DNA of 64,000 bases from Anaerocolumna sp. MB42-C2 (GCF_030913705.1 NZ_CP133190.1:3997501-4061500); one strand, 5' to 3'. Positions 7,565 through 16,438 are shown, numbered from the stretch's first letter. The notes: generated from the letters alone by a model not told the origin. Numbers and translations are program-made.

Positions 7565-8884
7565 ATGGATGAAAAACTTCTAAAACATATGGCCAGAAAC
7601 AGCCTTGCATTAATGGTGCTGGTTATATTTTTATCTTCTATTCTATCAAATTTAGGACAGTATAAGATATTCGCAGACAGCGATCAAAATGACGATATAA
7701 TGGAAGAGAAGAAAGAGGTAAAGAATGGTGCACTTATTAATACAGATACCGGTAAAACAGAGTCTGCTGATACATCCATCCGGGAACTTCTAGGTGATAA
7801 ATATTTAATTATTAAGAAACCAGATAAAGAATTATATAATATAAACTTAGAAGATTTATATATGGAAAGAAGTATCCGTCTTGTTATAACTGATCTAAAA
7901 GAAGATAAGTTTAATGGAACATCCATTTTAAGAGTTAATCAGGGTTATGAATTTGATGGTATACCGGATAATGAAACAACAGATACCTCGGTACCGGTTA
8001 AAGTGGAAAAAAGTAACACAAAAGAGAAATCAAGGCCTGATGCTGCCATTTTCAACAGTAAATCAAATAATAAAAATATTCTGGTACCTGAAGTAATTTC
8101 GGCAACTGGTAAGATAACGGCTTATGGAACGGACCCGTCAAAGGTTACCTCAGATCCTGTTAAAAATTTTAATATTAGCTATATACAGGATAAATCCTCA
8201 GCTCTTTACACTGCTTCCATAGAAATAACTCTGGATTTTGTATATGCACCTATCTTATATCAGGATGAAGAATATATTTATGTCGACTTAAAACGTCCCA
8301 AAGATATATACAATAAAATTGTTGTAATAGATGCCGGGCATGGAGGAAAAGACTGTGGTTCTTTTTCACAAGGTGAGAAATATTATGAAAAAGACATGAA
8401 TCTCAGCTTAATTAAGGATATAAAAGAAATACTGGATAAGGAAGATATAAAAGTTTATTATACAAGAACTACAGATAAAACCATATTCTTAAACCCCAGG
8501 GTTAATTTTGCAAATGATGTGGGAGCAGATCTATTTATAAGTTTACATTGTAATTCCAGTGAATCGGCACAACCTTACGGTTCTGAGGTTTTATATAATG
8601 AAAAACAGCAGGGTAACGGATTTGAATCAAAAGATTTAGCAAAGATCGCGCTGGAAGAAATAACAGATGTGACACACAAAGTTAACCGTGGACTGGTACC
8701 TGCAAGTGAGATGGTTATTGTGGGTAAATCCAAAGTTCCTGTGGCTTTAATTGAAGTTGCTTTTATGTCCAACCAAGAAGACTTAGATTTCTTATTAAAA
8801 GAAGAAAATAAAAAAAAGATTGCCAAAGCAGTTCATCAGGTTATTTTAAGGTCATTTAAGGAATTAGAAAAAGAAACTGAATAG
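7565..8884 (+). CDS. N-acetylmuramoyl-L-alanine amidase (Amidase_3), membrane-anchored
   Basis: 439 residues. A hydrophobic segment at about 15-36 serves as signal or anchor. Residues 90-250 form a variable wall-binding region. The C-terminal 190 residues are an Amidase_3 zinc hydrolase: VIDAGHGGKDCGS (first zinc His), a YEKDMNLSL glutamate, ISLHCNSS (second His) and the catalytic Glu in ALIEVAFMSN. It cleaves the MurNAc-L-Ala bond in peptidoglycan outside the membrane. The start has cagggggaaactag before ATG. Ten bases separate it from rdgB, so the two are probably one operon. A role in sporulation, germination or cell separation is open. Confidence 0.92.
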   Translation: MDEKLLKHMARNSLALMVLVIFLSSILSNLGQYKIFADSDQNDDIMEEKKEVKNGALINTDTGKTESADTSIRELLGDKYLIIKKPDKELYNINLEDLYMERSIRLVITDLKEDKFNGTSILRVNQGYEFDGIPDNETTDTSVPVKVEKSNTKEKSRPDAAIFNSKSNNKNILVPEVISATGKITAYGTDPSKVTSDPVKNFNISYIQDKSSALYTASIEITLDFVYAPILYQDEEYIYVDLKRPKDIYNKIVVIDAGHGGKDCGSFSQGEKYYEKDMNLSLIKDIKEILDKEDIKVYYTRTTDKTIFLNPRVNFANDVGADLFISLHCNSSESAQPYGSEVLYNEKQQGNGFESKDLAKIALEEITDVTHKVNRGLVPASEMVIVGKSKVPVALIEVAFMSNQEDLDFLLKEENKKKIAKAVHQVILRSFKELEKETE

Positions 8885-8894
8885 AGGAAGGCGA

Positions 8895-9494
8895 ATGAAC
8901 AATAGGTTAATTTTTGCAACAACCAATGAAGGAAAAATGAAAGAAATCCGTATGATTCTAAAGGATTTAAACTATGAAATCGTATCAATGAAAGAAGCAG
9001 GAATTTTTATTGACATCGTTGAAGATGGCAGTACATTTGAGGAAAATGCAGTTATAAAAGCAAAAACGATTATGGAAATGACCGGAGAAATGGTACTGGC
9101 AGATGACTCAGGGCTTGAAGTAGACGCAATGGGTAAGGCACCGGGGATTTATTCCGCCCGTTTTCTGGGAGAAGATACATCTTATGAGATAAAAAATAAT
9201 TATATACTTGAGCAGTTAAAAGATTTGCCCGAAGAAAAAAGAAGTGCAAGGTTTGTCTGCGCCATAGCCTGTGCATATCCTGGTGGCGAAGTGGTAACCA
9301 CCCGTGCGACCATAGAAGGCTTCATAGGTCACGAAATTATTGGGGATAATGGGTTTGGATATGACCCTATATTCTGGGTACCTGAGTATGGATGTACATC
9401 AGCCCAATTATCTACAGAAATTAAAAATAAAATCAGTCATCGTGGCAAAGCGTTGGAATCGATGAAAGATATAATAAAGAAGAAATTGAAATAG
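8895..9494 (+). CDS. rdgB: XTP/dITP diphosphatase (RdgB/HAM1 family)
   Basis: 199 residues, normal length. It has the substrate motif FATTNEGKMKEI at the N-terminus, the metal site DDSGLEVDAMGKAPGIYSAR (near 70-90), GFGYDPIFWVP and a C-terminal SHRGKAL. It hydrolyses dITP, XTP and ITP to monophosphates and so keeps deaminated purines out of nucleic acids. Ribosome site gaggaaggcga-ATG, ten bases after the amidase stop. The order amidase-rdgB-phosphodiesterase suggests co-transcription. Confidence 0.95.
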   Translation: MNNRLIFATTNEGKMKEIRMILKDLNYEIVSMKEAGIFIDIVEDGSTFEENAVIKAKTIMEMTGEMVLADDSGLEVDAMGKAPGIYSARFLGEDTSYEIKNNYILEQLKDLPEEKRSARFVCAIACAYPGGEVVTTRATIEGFIGHEIIGDNGFGYDPIFWVPEYGCTSAQLSTEIKNKISHRGKALESMKDIIKKKLK

Positions 9495-9622
9495 ACAGCT
9501 ATTTATGGGTTTTTGCTAAATAACTCTATATAGAGAAGTTATGGAAGCAATTTTAATTTAACCCTGATTTAAGGATTTACTAGGAGTTAAATCACACCGA
9601 TGATTAGTTCACGGGAGTTAAT

Positions 9623-10102
9623 ATGAAAATAATGATAGTAAGTGATTCACACGGCAGAAATACTAATTTAGAGAAAGCATTGGAAAAAGTAAAACCAATT
9701 GATTTATTTCTGCATCTTGGTGATTTTGAAGGCAGCGAAGATTATATCAGGTCTATAGTACCCTGCAAGATTGAAATGGTACCCGGGAATAATGATTATT
9801 TTACTGGTCTGGAGAAGGATAAAATTATAAACATAGGTAGGTATACAATATTCTTGACTCATGGGCATCGATATGGAGTTAATTTCGGTACAGAGAGGTT
9901 AAAGGATATTGCAATGCAATATGGAGCCGGTATTGCCCTATTTGGACATACCCACCGGCCTTTGATTGACTTGAGCAGTAATATATGGGTCATTAATCCC
10001 GGTAGTATTACACAGCCAAGACAGGAGAACGGAAAACCGTCCTTTATCATAATGGACCTTGATTCAAACGGACAAGCTCATTTTACTTTGAATTATATTT
10101 AA
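9623..10102 (+). CDS. Metallophosphoesterase, YfcE/MJ0936 family
   Basis: 159 residues with the full calcineurin-like metal set: SDSHGR (8-13), HLGDFEG (near 31), PGNND (near 54), THGHRYG and a late GHTHRP. YfcE proteins act as phosphodiesterases on cyclic or aryl phosphodiesters; the physiological substrate is unknown. It follows rdgB by 128 bases, and the RdgB-YfcE pairing is common in Firmicutes. Start after cacgggagttaat. Confidence 0.93.
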   Translation: MKIMIVSDSHGRNTNLEKALEKVKPIDLFLHLGDFEGSEDYIRSIVPCKIEMVPGNNDYFTGLEKDKIINIGRYTIFLTHGHRYGVNFGTERLKDIAMQYGAGIALFGHTHRPLIDLSSNIWVINPGSITQPRQENGKPSFIIMDLDSNGQAHFTLNYI

Positions 10103-10197
10103 TATATTGGTTAACAATATATACAAATGGCTTAAATGCTGATTTTACAGCATTTATTGTTCAAAAAATAAAAACTGCTAAAAAATTAAAAAAGTTG

Positions 10198-10226
10198 TTG
10201 ACATTAAGGTATCTCTATTATATAAT
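10198..10226 (+). promoter_or_regulatory. Sigma-A promoter of the second tRNA array
   Basis: Perfect TTGACA (10198-10203), 17-bp spacer, TATAAT (10221-10226), 40 bases before tRNA-Pro. Confidence 0.85.
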
Positions 10227-10265
10227 AGTTCTTGCGTCACGGAAGACATCATAAACACAGCAACA

Positions 10266-10340
10266 CGGGGTGTGGCTCAGCTTGGCTAGAGTGCTTGATT
10301 TGGGATCAAGAGGTCGCAGGTTCGAATCCTGTCACCCCGA
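10266..10340 (+). tRNA. tRNA-Pro (TGG)
   Basis: Acceptor cggggtg/caccccg, discriminator A, anticodon loop atTTGGGat with TGG, T-loop ttcgaat. Confidence 0.94.
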
Positions 10341-10412
10341 TTGTATTAACTGTAGTAAGTGATTGTAAAGAATAGATATTTAGCACTTCCCAAGATTTGT
10401 ACAGACAAATAT

Positions 10413-10483
10413 GCGGGTGTAGTTCAATGGTAGAACACTAGCCTTCCAAGCTAGATACGTGGGTTCGATTCCCATCACCCGCT
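10413..10483 (+). tRNA. tRNA-Gly (TCC)
   Basis: 71-nt cloverleaf: acceptor gcgggtg/cacccgc, discriminator T, anticodon loop ctTCCaa. Confidence 0.94.
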
Positions 10484-10509
10484 TAATATGCGTTAAGCAT
10501 ATTTAAAGT

Positions 10510-10583
10510 GTGCTAGTAGCTCAGTTGGATAGAGCAATGGCCTTCTAAGCCATGTGTCGGGGGTTCGAATCCCTTCTGGCACG
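10510..10583 (+). tRNA. tRNA-Arg (TCT)
   Basis: Acceptor gtgctag/ctggcac (one G-U pair), discriminator G, anticodon loop ctTCTaa. Confidence 0.94.
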
Positions 10584-10665
10584 TTTTTTTATCTCAGCCT
10601 ATAAGTTTAAGCAGTAAGAATAATAATTTATAAGCGGACAAGATAAAATAAGCGTAATTGAATAT

Positions 10666-10740
10666 GGTGGGTATAGCGCAGTTGGTTAGCGCGCCAGATT
10701 GTGGCTCTGGAGGCCAAGGGTTCGAATCCCTTTATCCACC
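10666..10740 (+). tRNA. tRNA-His (GTG)
   Basis: Acceptor gtgggta/tatccac plus the His-specific encoded G at -1 (10666) facing discriminator C (10740). Anticodon loop ttGTGgc. Confidence 0.94.
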
Positions 10741-10757
10741 TTATGGTAGTTTACCAT

Positions 10758-10829
10758 TGGGCTGTCGCCAAGCGGTAAGGCACAGGACTTTGACTCCTGC
10801 AGTCGCTGGTTCGAATCCAGCTAGCCCAG
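10758..10829 (+). tRNA. tRNA-Gln (TTG)
   Basis: Acceptor tgggctg/tagccca, discriminator G, anticodon loop ctTTGac. Confidence 0.94.
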
Positions 10830-10874
10830 TTTCCGGTTTTATCTATCGGAGAACATTAGTGCGAAGCATCATAT

Positions 10875-10947
10875 GGGATATTAGCTCAGTCGGTAGAGCA
10901 CTTGACTTTTAATCAAGGTGTCCCGGGTTCGAATCCCGGATGTCTCA
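10875..10947 (+). tRNA. tRNA-Lys (TTT)
   Basis: Acceptor gggatat/atgtctc (with G-U pairs), discriminator A, anticodon loop ctTTTaa. Confidence 0.94.
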
Positions 10948-10971
10948 TTTTATTATTTTATAATAAAATAA

Positions 10972-11051
10972 GCGGATGTGGCGGAACTGGCAGACGCGCT
11001 AGACTTAGGATCTAGTGGGAGACCGTGCAGGTTCAATTCCTGTCATCCGCA
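10972..11051 (+). tRNA. tRNA-Leu (TAG)
   Basis: Class II tRNA: acceptor gcggatg/catccgc, discriminator A, anticodon loop ctTAGga, short variable arm tgggagaccgt. Last gene of the array. Confidence 0.94.
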
Positions 11052-11060
11052 GTAAATTAG

Positions 11061-11107
11061 AAGCTACATTTTTGTTGGTAATAAACCAATGAAAGGGTAG
11101 CTTTTTT
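11061..11107 (+). terminator. Intrinsic terminator of the second tRNA array
   Basis: Outer stem aagctac/gtagctt with an inner ttggt/accaa stem, then six T. It lies ten bases after tRNA-Leu. Confidence 0.8.
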
Positions 11108-11331
11108 CTTATCTGAAATAGTAATTGAAGTTTGAAGTACCCAAGGTGGTGCTGCATTTTTGCCTTGTTAGTACTGAACGTGATATATTCTCGCTGACTG
11201 GTAATTGTAAAAATCAGAGCTTTTGGTTTTACCTTATTAAAAAGAAAAAGTAACTTATTGTTGATCTATTTATTTTGACATGATAAAATAAAATTACTTG
11301 TCAGAGGACTTGTAATCATAATTGATTATTT

Positions 11332-11370
11332 AAGTGGGATAAGATCCGAAAAGGTCTTTTCCCACTTTTT
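11332..11370 (+). terminator. Terminator or attenuator before the GNAT gene
   Basis: Stem aagtggga/tcccactt with an inner aga/tct pairing, then TTTTT. The nearest plus-strand gene ends 280 bases upstream, but a possible promoter (TTGATC at 11261, 17 bases, TAAAAT at 11284) lies just before it. A short attenuated leader is therefore possible. Apart from this, 11108-11411 shows nothing. Confidence 0.6.
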
Positions 11371-11411
11371 GTTTTTTAGCTTGTTTATTTGAAATGGAGG
11401 AGAAAAAGATA

Positions 11412-11957
11412 ATGTTTATTAAAACTGCCAGAATTCTCATTCGAGATTTCGAAGAAAAGGATATAGCTGGATTGTATGAATATCTTGCTGCACCATCTGT
11501 AAATTGCTTTTACAGTGAAAGAGTGAAATCTTACGAGGAAGCTTTACAAAAATTAAAAGAAAGACAAAGCGGAGAGATTTACGGTAACTGTTATGCAGTT
11601 TGTTTGCTCGACTCTGATTTAATTATTGGTGAAGTGTTTGCAAAGAAAGAAGAACCGGATACTTATAGTGTGGGATGGCACTTTAATTTGAAATACGGCA
11701 GAAAAGGATATGCTACAGAAGCGGCGGAGGCGCTATTCAACGATCTGTTTCAAAAGGATGCAAGAAGAATTTACGCCTATACAGAGGATAATAATATCCC
11801 ATCGCAAAAACTTTGTGAACGGCTTGGAATGCGAAAAGAGGGGCTGTTTCTTGAGTTTATATCTTTTATAAACAATTCCGATGGAACCCCGCACTATGAG
11901 AATACTTACCAGTATGCTATTTTGAAAAAAGAGTGGAAAAACTTGTCTTTAGATTGA
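11412..11957 (+). CDS. GNAT family N-acetyltransferase (RimJ/RimL type)
   Basis: 181 residues. The N-terminal TARILIRDFEEKDI, the central VGWHFNLKYGRKGYATEAAE (acetyl-CoA pyrophosphate loop, R-K-G-Y-A) and NNIPSQKLCERLGM are the classic ribosomal-protein-acetyltransferase-like signatures. It transfers acetyl from acetyl-CoA to an amine; the substrate is unknown. The start is the ATG after ggaggagaaaaagata. The ATG 18 bases earlier overlaps that ribosome site. It is preceded by a possible attenuator and followed by degV. Confidence 0.9.
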   Translation: MFIKTARILIRDFEEKDIAGLYEYLAAPSVNCFYSERVKSYEEALQKLKERQSGEIYGNCYAVCLLDSDLIIGEVFAKKEEPDTYSVGWHFNLKYGRKGYATEAAEALFNDLFQKDARRIYAYTEDNNIPSQKLCERLGMRKEGLFLEFISFINNSDGTPHYENTYQYAILKKEWKNLSLD

Positions 11958-12136
11958 AAAGTTTATAATAACGTGATAATATGGTTTTGAACACTACTAT
12001 ATGTAATGTTAAAGCCGCAATATAAAACTTGGGATAATCTGGTTTAAAGTAAATCAACTGTTTCAGAATGTTTAAGTGGAATACAGCGGTGAAGAATATT
12101 ATGGAAAACATATATATAGAAGGAGAACTGTATTTC

Positions 12137-12994
12137 ATGGAGAAGATTGCACTAATAACGGATTCGGCTTGTGACATAGATACTGAGACAGTCAAAAAAT
12201 ACAATATTCGTATTTTACCCTTTAAGATTATATACAGTGACAGGGAATATACGGACAAGATTGATATTACACCGGAAGAGATTTATAATAATATGATAAA
12301 TGAAATTCCTAAGTCTTCCTTACCGGCAATGGAGGACATAGAGACTGTATATAAATCCCTGGCGGAAGAAAACTATACCCATGTTATTGCAATTGTTATT
12401 TCAAGTGGTCTATCGGGTACTTATAATGCTTTTAAACTAGTCAGTGAACAATTTCCTAATATTAGATCTTATGTATATGATACAAAATCGACCTCAGTAT
12501 GTGAGGGTATCCTTCTGAAGAAATGCGGAGAATGTATAACGGCTGGCAAAAGTTTTGAAGAAATAATAAGTTGTATTCCCCATATCAAAAAGAAAATGCA
12601 TTTTCATTTTGTATTTGGCACCTTAGAATATGCCAAAAAAGGCGGGCGTATTGGAAGAATATCCGGAACGATCGGCGAGTTTCTAGACATTAAACCTATC
12701 GTTGGTTTTGATGATGAATATGGACAATGTTTCACTTATGCAAAGGTAAGAGGCCGGAATAAATCTCTTAATAAACTGGTCGAAATCGGTAAAGAAAGAA
12801 CTGAGATAAAAAATTGTGATGCATATATTGTCCATGGAAATTCAATCGAAGATGCTACGAAAGTTTATGAATCACTAAAGAAGCTGCCAGGTATAAAAAA
12901 TGTTTATCTGATAGGACAGATCAGTGCAATCGTTGGTGTATATTCCGGACCCGGTACCATTGGGGTATGTTACGTTGAAAATGAACAGGTATAA
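12137..12994 (+). CDS. DegV family fatty-acid-binding protein
   Basis: 285 residues, normal for DegV/FakB. MEKIALITDSACDIDTETV opens the fold with the TDS motif. SSGLSGTYNAFK is the lipid-head-group-binding SGLSGT loop. GGRIG and a late TGPGTIGV-like GPGTIGVCY complete the signature. FakB proteins present fatty acids to the kinase FakA for phosphorylation; no fakA is nearby. The start is chosen for aggagaactgtatttc before ATG and for family alignment; an upstream in-frame ATG at 12068 would add 23 unrelated residues. Confidence 0.92.
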   Translation: MEKIALITDSACDIDTETVKKYNIRILPFKIIYSDREYTDKIDITPEEIYNNMINEIPKSSLPAMEDIETVYKSLAEENYTHVIAIVISSGLSGTYNAFKLVSEQFPNIRSYVYDTKSTSVCEGILLKKCGECITAGKSFEEIISCIPHIKKKMHFHFVFGTLEYAKKGGRIGRISGTIGEFLDIKPIVGFDDEYGQCFTYAKVRGRNKSLNKLVEIGKERTEIKNCDAYIVHGNSIEDATKVYESLKKLPGIKNVYLIGQISAIVGVYSGPGTIGVCYVENEQV

Positions 12995-13010
12995 TAATAA
13001 ACTAAAAAGC

Positions 13011-13064
13011 CCCTGTAAGCGGTGACACTTATTAAGACGTGTTACAATTTACAGGGTCCTTTTA
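13011..13064. terminator. Terminator after degV
   Basis: Stem ccctgtaa/ttacaggg with an inner tgacac/gtgtta stem, then tccttttat. It separates degV from the convergent PPOX gene. Confidence 0.75.
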
Positions 13065-13079
13065 TAATAGGAAGATTTG

Positions 13080-13475
13080 CTATAAGCTTATTACTTCCGG
13101 TTCACCTGCAAAGGAATAAATCGTAGCAGTTGCTTCTGTAAAATAGAGTACTTCATAGATACCGTCATCTGCTTTATACATATTTTGAAGACTTGGAACG
13201 GCAGTAAGCATGGCTTCTCTGGCTTCTTTTCTGTTATCCGGTATCAGTTTACCGGAGAGTCTTAACCATCGACCATCTTGGCTCATAGCTGAGATTTCAA
13301 CTTTTGGATTTTTCAATATTTGAGCATAAACCTCTTTTTTGTTGTTTGTACAAATATATGTTTTTCCTTCCCATTCCATTACCGCGCCGAATGGGCGTAC
13401 CCTTGGTTGGTCATTATCCAGTGTTGCTAAGAAAAAAGTTTGACTGTCTGCTAAAAATTGTGCTGCTTTATTCAT
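13080..13475 (-). CDS. Pyridoxamine 5'-phosphate oxidase family flavoprotein
   Basis: 131 residues, a single split-barrel FMN-binding domain: FFLATLDNDQPRVRPFGAV at the N-terminus, then YICTNNKKEVYAQILKNPKV, typical of general-stress or PPOX-like reductases. The cofactor is FMN or F420-like; the substrate is unknown. The start is the ATG after gaaggggacaatatc; an ATG 18 bases earlier overlaps that site. It is divergent from an HxlR regulator 150 bases away, which suggests that the regulator controls it. Confidence 0.88.
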   Translation of the reverse strand: MNKAAQFLADSQTFFLATLDNDQPRVRPFGAVMEWEGKTYICTNNKKEVYAQILKNPKVEISAMSQDGRWLRLSGKLIPDNRKEAREAMLTAVPSLQNMYKADDGIYEVLYFTEATATIYSFAGEPEVISL

Positions 13476-13625
13476 GATATTGTCCCCTTCCATGAAGTGT
13501 GATATAATGATTTACGGATTAATTATAACAGATATAAAAGATATAACAAGTACGATAAGTTTTGTTGGTTAGTATAAAATAGATACTGTTAATATAAAAT
13601 GAATAAAAGGAGAATAGGTGAAAGA

Positions 13626-13976
13626 ATGGAATATGAGTTTGATCTTTACGGAAAATGTCCATATACAACAGCTCAAAAAATATTTTCGGGGAAATGGGCA
13701 ATATTGATTATCTATCATTTATGTGAACGAACACTTCGTTTCGGAGAATTGCAAAGGAAAATTCCTGGAATCACCCAGGCTGCCTTGACAAAACAGTTAC
13801 GTACTCTGGAGGAATACGGCTTAATTCACCGTTATGTTTACCCGGAAATCCCCCCTAAAGTAGAGTATTCTCTTACCGATATTGGAAAGGAATTCATTCC
13901 GGTTCTAGAACAGTTCAATAATTTCGGTACGAAGTATATTACTTATTTACAAAAAAAGGAGAATAGTAATAAATGA
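13626..13976 (+). CDS. HxlR-family winged-helix transcriptional regulator
   Basis: 116 residues covering one HxlR domain: KCPYTTAQKIFSGKWAILII near the N-terminus with the conserved cysteine and GKW, the recognition region FGELQRKIPGITQAALTKQL, and a wing ending VEYSLTDIGKEF. These proteins bind DNA as dimers and often sense electrophiles or oxidants. The start is chosen at the second ATG (after aaaggagaataggtgaaaga); the ATG at 13599 precedes the ribosome site. Its divergent partner is the PPOX flavoprotein, the likely target. Confidence 0.9.
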   Translation: MEYEFDLYGKCPYTTAQKIFSGKWAILIIYHLCERTLRFGELQRKIPGITQAALTKQLRTLEEYGLIHRYVYPEIPPKVEYSLTDIGKEFIPVLEQFNNFGTKYITYLQKKENSNK

Positions 13977-14046
13977 ATCGTAGGACGGCCTGCATATAGC
14001 AAGCCTTGTTCCTTAACTATCCAGCAAACTCAGGAGAATTAAATAT

Positions 14047-14769
14047 ATGGCAGAAACGATTAACATAGGGAATATAAGTATTACTTATGAGCTTATTCGA
14101 AAAAAGGTGAAAAATATTAACTTACATGTAAAAGCAGATGGAAGAATCTTGATTACTGCTAATAACAGGGTAAGTAAAAAATATATTGAAGAATTTATTA
14201 TAAGAAAAGCAGATTGGATTGACAAGGCCAGGAAACGGTTCGAAAGCCGTGAAATGAGTTATAATGGGGATTTTAAGCCGCAAGATGGGGAAAATATCAG
14301 ACTTCTGGGAAAGGATTATACGGTTTCTATCAGACATTCCGATAAGAAGGCAATTGAAATCGGAGATAACTTTATAGTTATATATACCAAATATACGGAT
14401 GAGGAGAGAAAAATTAAAACCTTGTGGGACAGATGGTATGCTGCATTTATAAAGGAAGTATTTCATCAGGTTGTTATAGATCTGTATCCAAAATTTCGTG
14501 TATATCAGATAGAAATGCCCATTATTAAGACAAGGAAAATGAAAACCAGGTGGGGTTCCTGTGCAGTATATGGAGGTAGGATTACTTTAAACACCGCACT
14601 GATTCATACACCCATAGAGTGTATTGAATATGTAGCGGCTCATGAACTTACTCATTTTCTGCAGCCAAATCACAGCACCAAATTTTATCAGATGCTTGAA
14701 ATTATTCAGCCGGATTATAAAGCAAGAAAAAAACTCTTGGAGAGTCAGCCTATAACCTACTCTAATTAA
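14047..14769 (+). CDS. YgjP-type (M48-like, DUF45) metallopeptidase
   Basis: 240 residues. An N-terminal beta-rich half (VKNINLHVKADGRI) is followed by the conserved TRWGSC motif (near 165) and the zinc site AAHELTHFLQPNHSTKFY (HExxH-like HELTH plus a downstream His and Glu). That is the YgjP/WLM minigluzincin pattern. Substrate unknown. Start after caggagaattaaat. It stands alone; the next gene is 270 bases away. Confidence 0.9.
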   Translation: MAETINIGNISITYELIRKKVKNINLHVKADGRILITANNRVSKKYIEEFIIRKADWIDKARKRFESREMSYNGDFKPQDGENIRLLGKDYTVSIRHSDKKAIEIGDNFIVIYTKYTDEERKIKTLWDRWYAAFIKEVFHQVVIDLYPKFRVYQIEMPIIKTRKMKTRWGSCAVYGGRITLNTALIHTPIECIEYVAAHELTHFLQPNHSTKFYQMLEIIQPDYKARKKLLESQPITYSN

Positions 14770-14863
14770 TTTGATTAAAAATGCTAAATATACTTCGATT
14801 GCTACAATATGTTATACTTGATTTTATTCCAGTAGGATATTTGCCGCAATCTAACCCATGGAC

Positions 14864-14898
14864 GGGAGTTGCATGTATTCAATAGTACATACAGCTCC
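14864..14898 (+). other. Hairpin in the leader region of the BMP operon
   Basis: Stem ggagttgcatgta/tacatacagctcc with an 8-base loop, about 140 bases upstream of the BMP gene and not followed by a U-run. The 270-base gap 14770-15040 shows no purine-riboswitch core. The role is unknown. Confidence 0.35.
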
Positions 14899-15040
14899 TT
14901 ACATATTTATGATGATACATTATTTATCCTTTCGTTCATATTGCTTTGAGTACCAAATCATTTGAAAATGGTTTAAAGAAACTGAGAGCATAATGTGATA
15001 GATGTTACATTACACAATAATTTTATAGGAGGAAGCTATT

Positions 15041-16333
15041 ATGAAGAAAATTTTAACATTAGTATTAGTACTTGCAATGACAGTAGGATTGGTGACCGGG
15101 TGTAGTTCTACGGCTACAAAAGAGACCGGTGAAAACACTGCATCTACAGATAAAACAGCAACCGGTGAAAACAGCACAGCAGAACCAGAAACTGCTACCG
15201 AAGAAAATTCTGCAGCAGAAAGTACAGATGTGTCAGGTTTAAAAGTAGGTATTATTTATGTAGGTGACGAAAATGAAGGTTATACTGCTGCTCATATGGC
15301 AGGTATTGATGAAATGATTAAGAACCTTGGTTTATCAGAAGATCAGGTTATTGAGAAAACAAATATTGCAGAAGATGAATCCTGTTATGATGCAGCAGTT
15401 GATTTAGCAGATCAGGGATGTAACATAATTTTTGCAAACAGCTTTGGACATGAAGATTTTATGCTTCAGGCAGCAAAGGAATATCCTGAGGTTCAGTTCT
15501 GTCATGCAACTGGTTATAAAGCAGCTTCCTCCGGCTTACCAAACGTACATAACTACTTTACAGCAGTTTATGAATCACGTTATGTATCAGGTGTGGTAGC
15601 TGGTTTGAAATTAAATGAAATGATCGCAAAAGGTACAATTACTGCTGATAAAGCGAAAATGGGTTATGTAGGTGCTTATCCTTATGCTGAAGTAGTATCC
15701 GGTTATACTTCTTTCTATCTTGGAGCAAAAAGTGTATGTCCTACTGTAACTATGGAAGTGCAGTATACCAACAGCTGGGCTGATATGGCAGGTGAAAATG
15801 AAGTGGCAAAACAGCTGATTGCGGGCGGTGCAGTATTAATCAGCCAGCATGCTGATACTACCGGCGCTCCTACCGCAGCAGAAGAAGCAAAAGTACCTGT
15901 TGTAGGATATAATGTGGACATGACTTCCGTAGCACCTGATTCAGCTTTAACTTCCGCAACCATTAACTGGGGACCATATTATACTTATGCAGTTAAGAGT
16001 GTAATTGACGGAACACCTATTGATACTGACTGGTGCCAGGGTTACAAAGATGGAGCCGTAGGTATATCTCCGTTAAATGAAAACGTAATAGCAGAAGGAA
16101 CAGCAGATAAAGTAGCTGAAGTAGAAGCAGCTCTTAAAGATGGTTCTTTAAAAGTATTTGATACAAGTACATTTACCGTAAAAGGCTCCAAAATTGAAGA
16201 CTTAATTAAATCAGATGCAGATTTTTCTAAGTACTCCGCTTATGTTTCTGACGGATATTTCCATGAATCCGAGTTAATTTCTGCACCGGCATTTGACTTA
16301 AGAATTGATGGTATTACAGAATTAACGAAGTAG
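15041..16333 (+). CDS. BMP-family nucleoside ABC transporter substrate-binding lipoprotein
   Basis: 430 residues. A lipoprotein signal peptide ends in LVTGC, with the lipidated Cys at 21. A Thr/Glu/Ala-rich linker (22-66) leads to a BMP (PnrA/Med) periplasmic-binding fold: KVGIIYVGDENEGYTAAHM, FANSFGHEDFMLQAAKEYP and VGAYPYAEVVSGYT. Relatives bind purine nucleosides outside the membrane. The site taggaggaagctatt precedes ATG. It is the first gene of a four-gene importer operon. Strong expression relative to the membrane genes may be set by the two hairpins downstream. Confidence 0.93.
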   Translation: MKKILTLVLVLAMTVGLVTGCSSTATKETGENTASTDKTATGENSTAEPETATEENSAAESTDVSGLKVGIIYVGDENEGYTAAHMAGIDEMIKNLGLSEDQVIEKTNIAEDESCYDAAVDLADQGCNIIFANSFGHEDFMLQAAKEYPEVQFCHATGYKAASSGLPNVHNYFTAVYESRYVSGVVAGLKLNEMIAKGTITADKAKMGYVGAYPYAEVVSGYTSFYLGAKSVCPTVTMEVQYTNSWADMAGENEVAKQLIAGGAVLISQHADTTGAPTAAEEAKVPVVGYNVDMTSVAPDSALTSATINWGPYYTYAVKSVIDGTPIDTDWCQGYKDGAVGISPLNENVIAEGTADKVAEVEAALKDGSLKVFDTSTFTVKGSKIEDLIKSDADFSKYSAYVSDGYFHESELISAPAFDLRIDGITELTK

Positions 16334-16360
16334 TATTTTGCAGTGTTTTACCTTTAACAA

Positions 16361-16412
16361 GTACGGTCTTAAAGTGCCGTACCAAATGCGGAACTGTGTA
16401 TAGCAGTTCCGC
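16361..16412 (+). promoter_or_regulatory. Two tandem intercistronic hairpins
   Basis: gtacgg/ccgtac (16361-16382) and a perfect 9-bp gcggaactg/cagttccgc (16388-16412) lie between the binding-protein gene and the ATPase gene. Neither is followed by a real U-run. They probably protect the 3' end of the lipoprotein mRNA or lower read-through, giving more binding protein than ATPase. Confidence 0.5.
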
Positions 16413-16438
16413 AAATTTACTTTATAGGAGGTCCTTTT

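Noticed and set aside
14770..15040. Purine riboswitch upstream of the nucleoside importer
   Set aside because: The three-way-junction core (tatgg, loop-loop motifs) was looked for and not found; only a simple hairpin is present.
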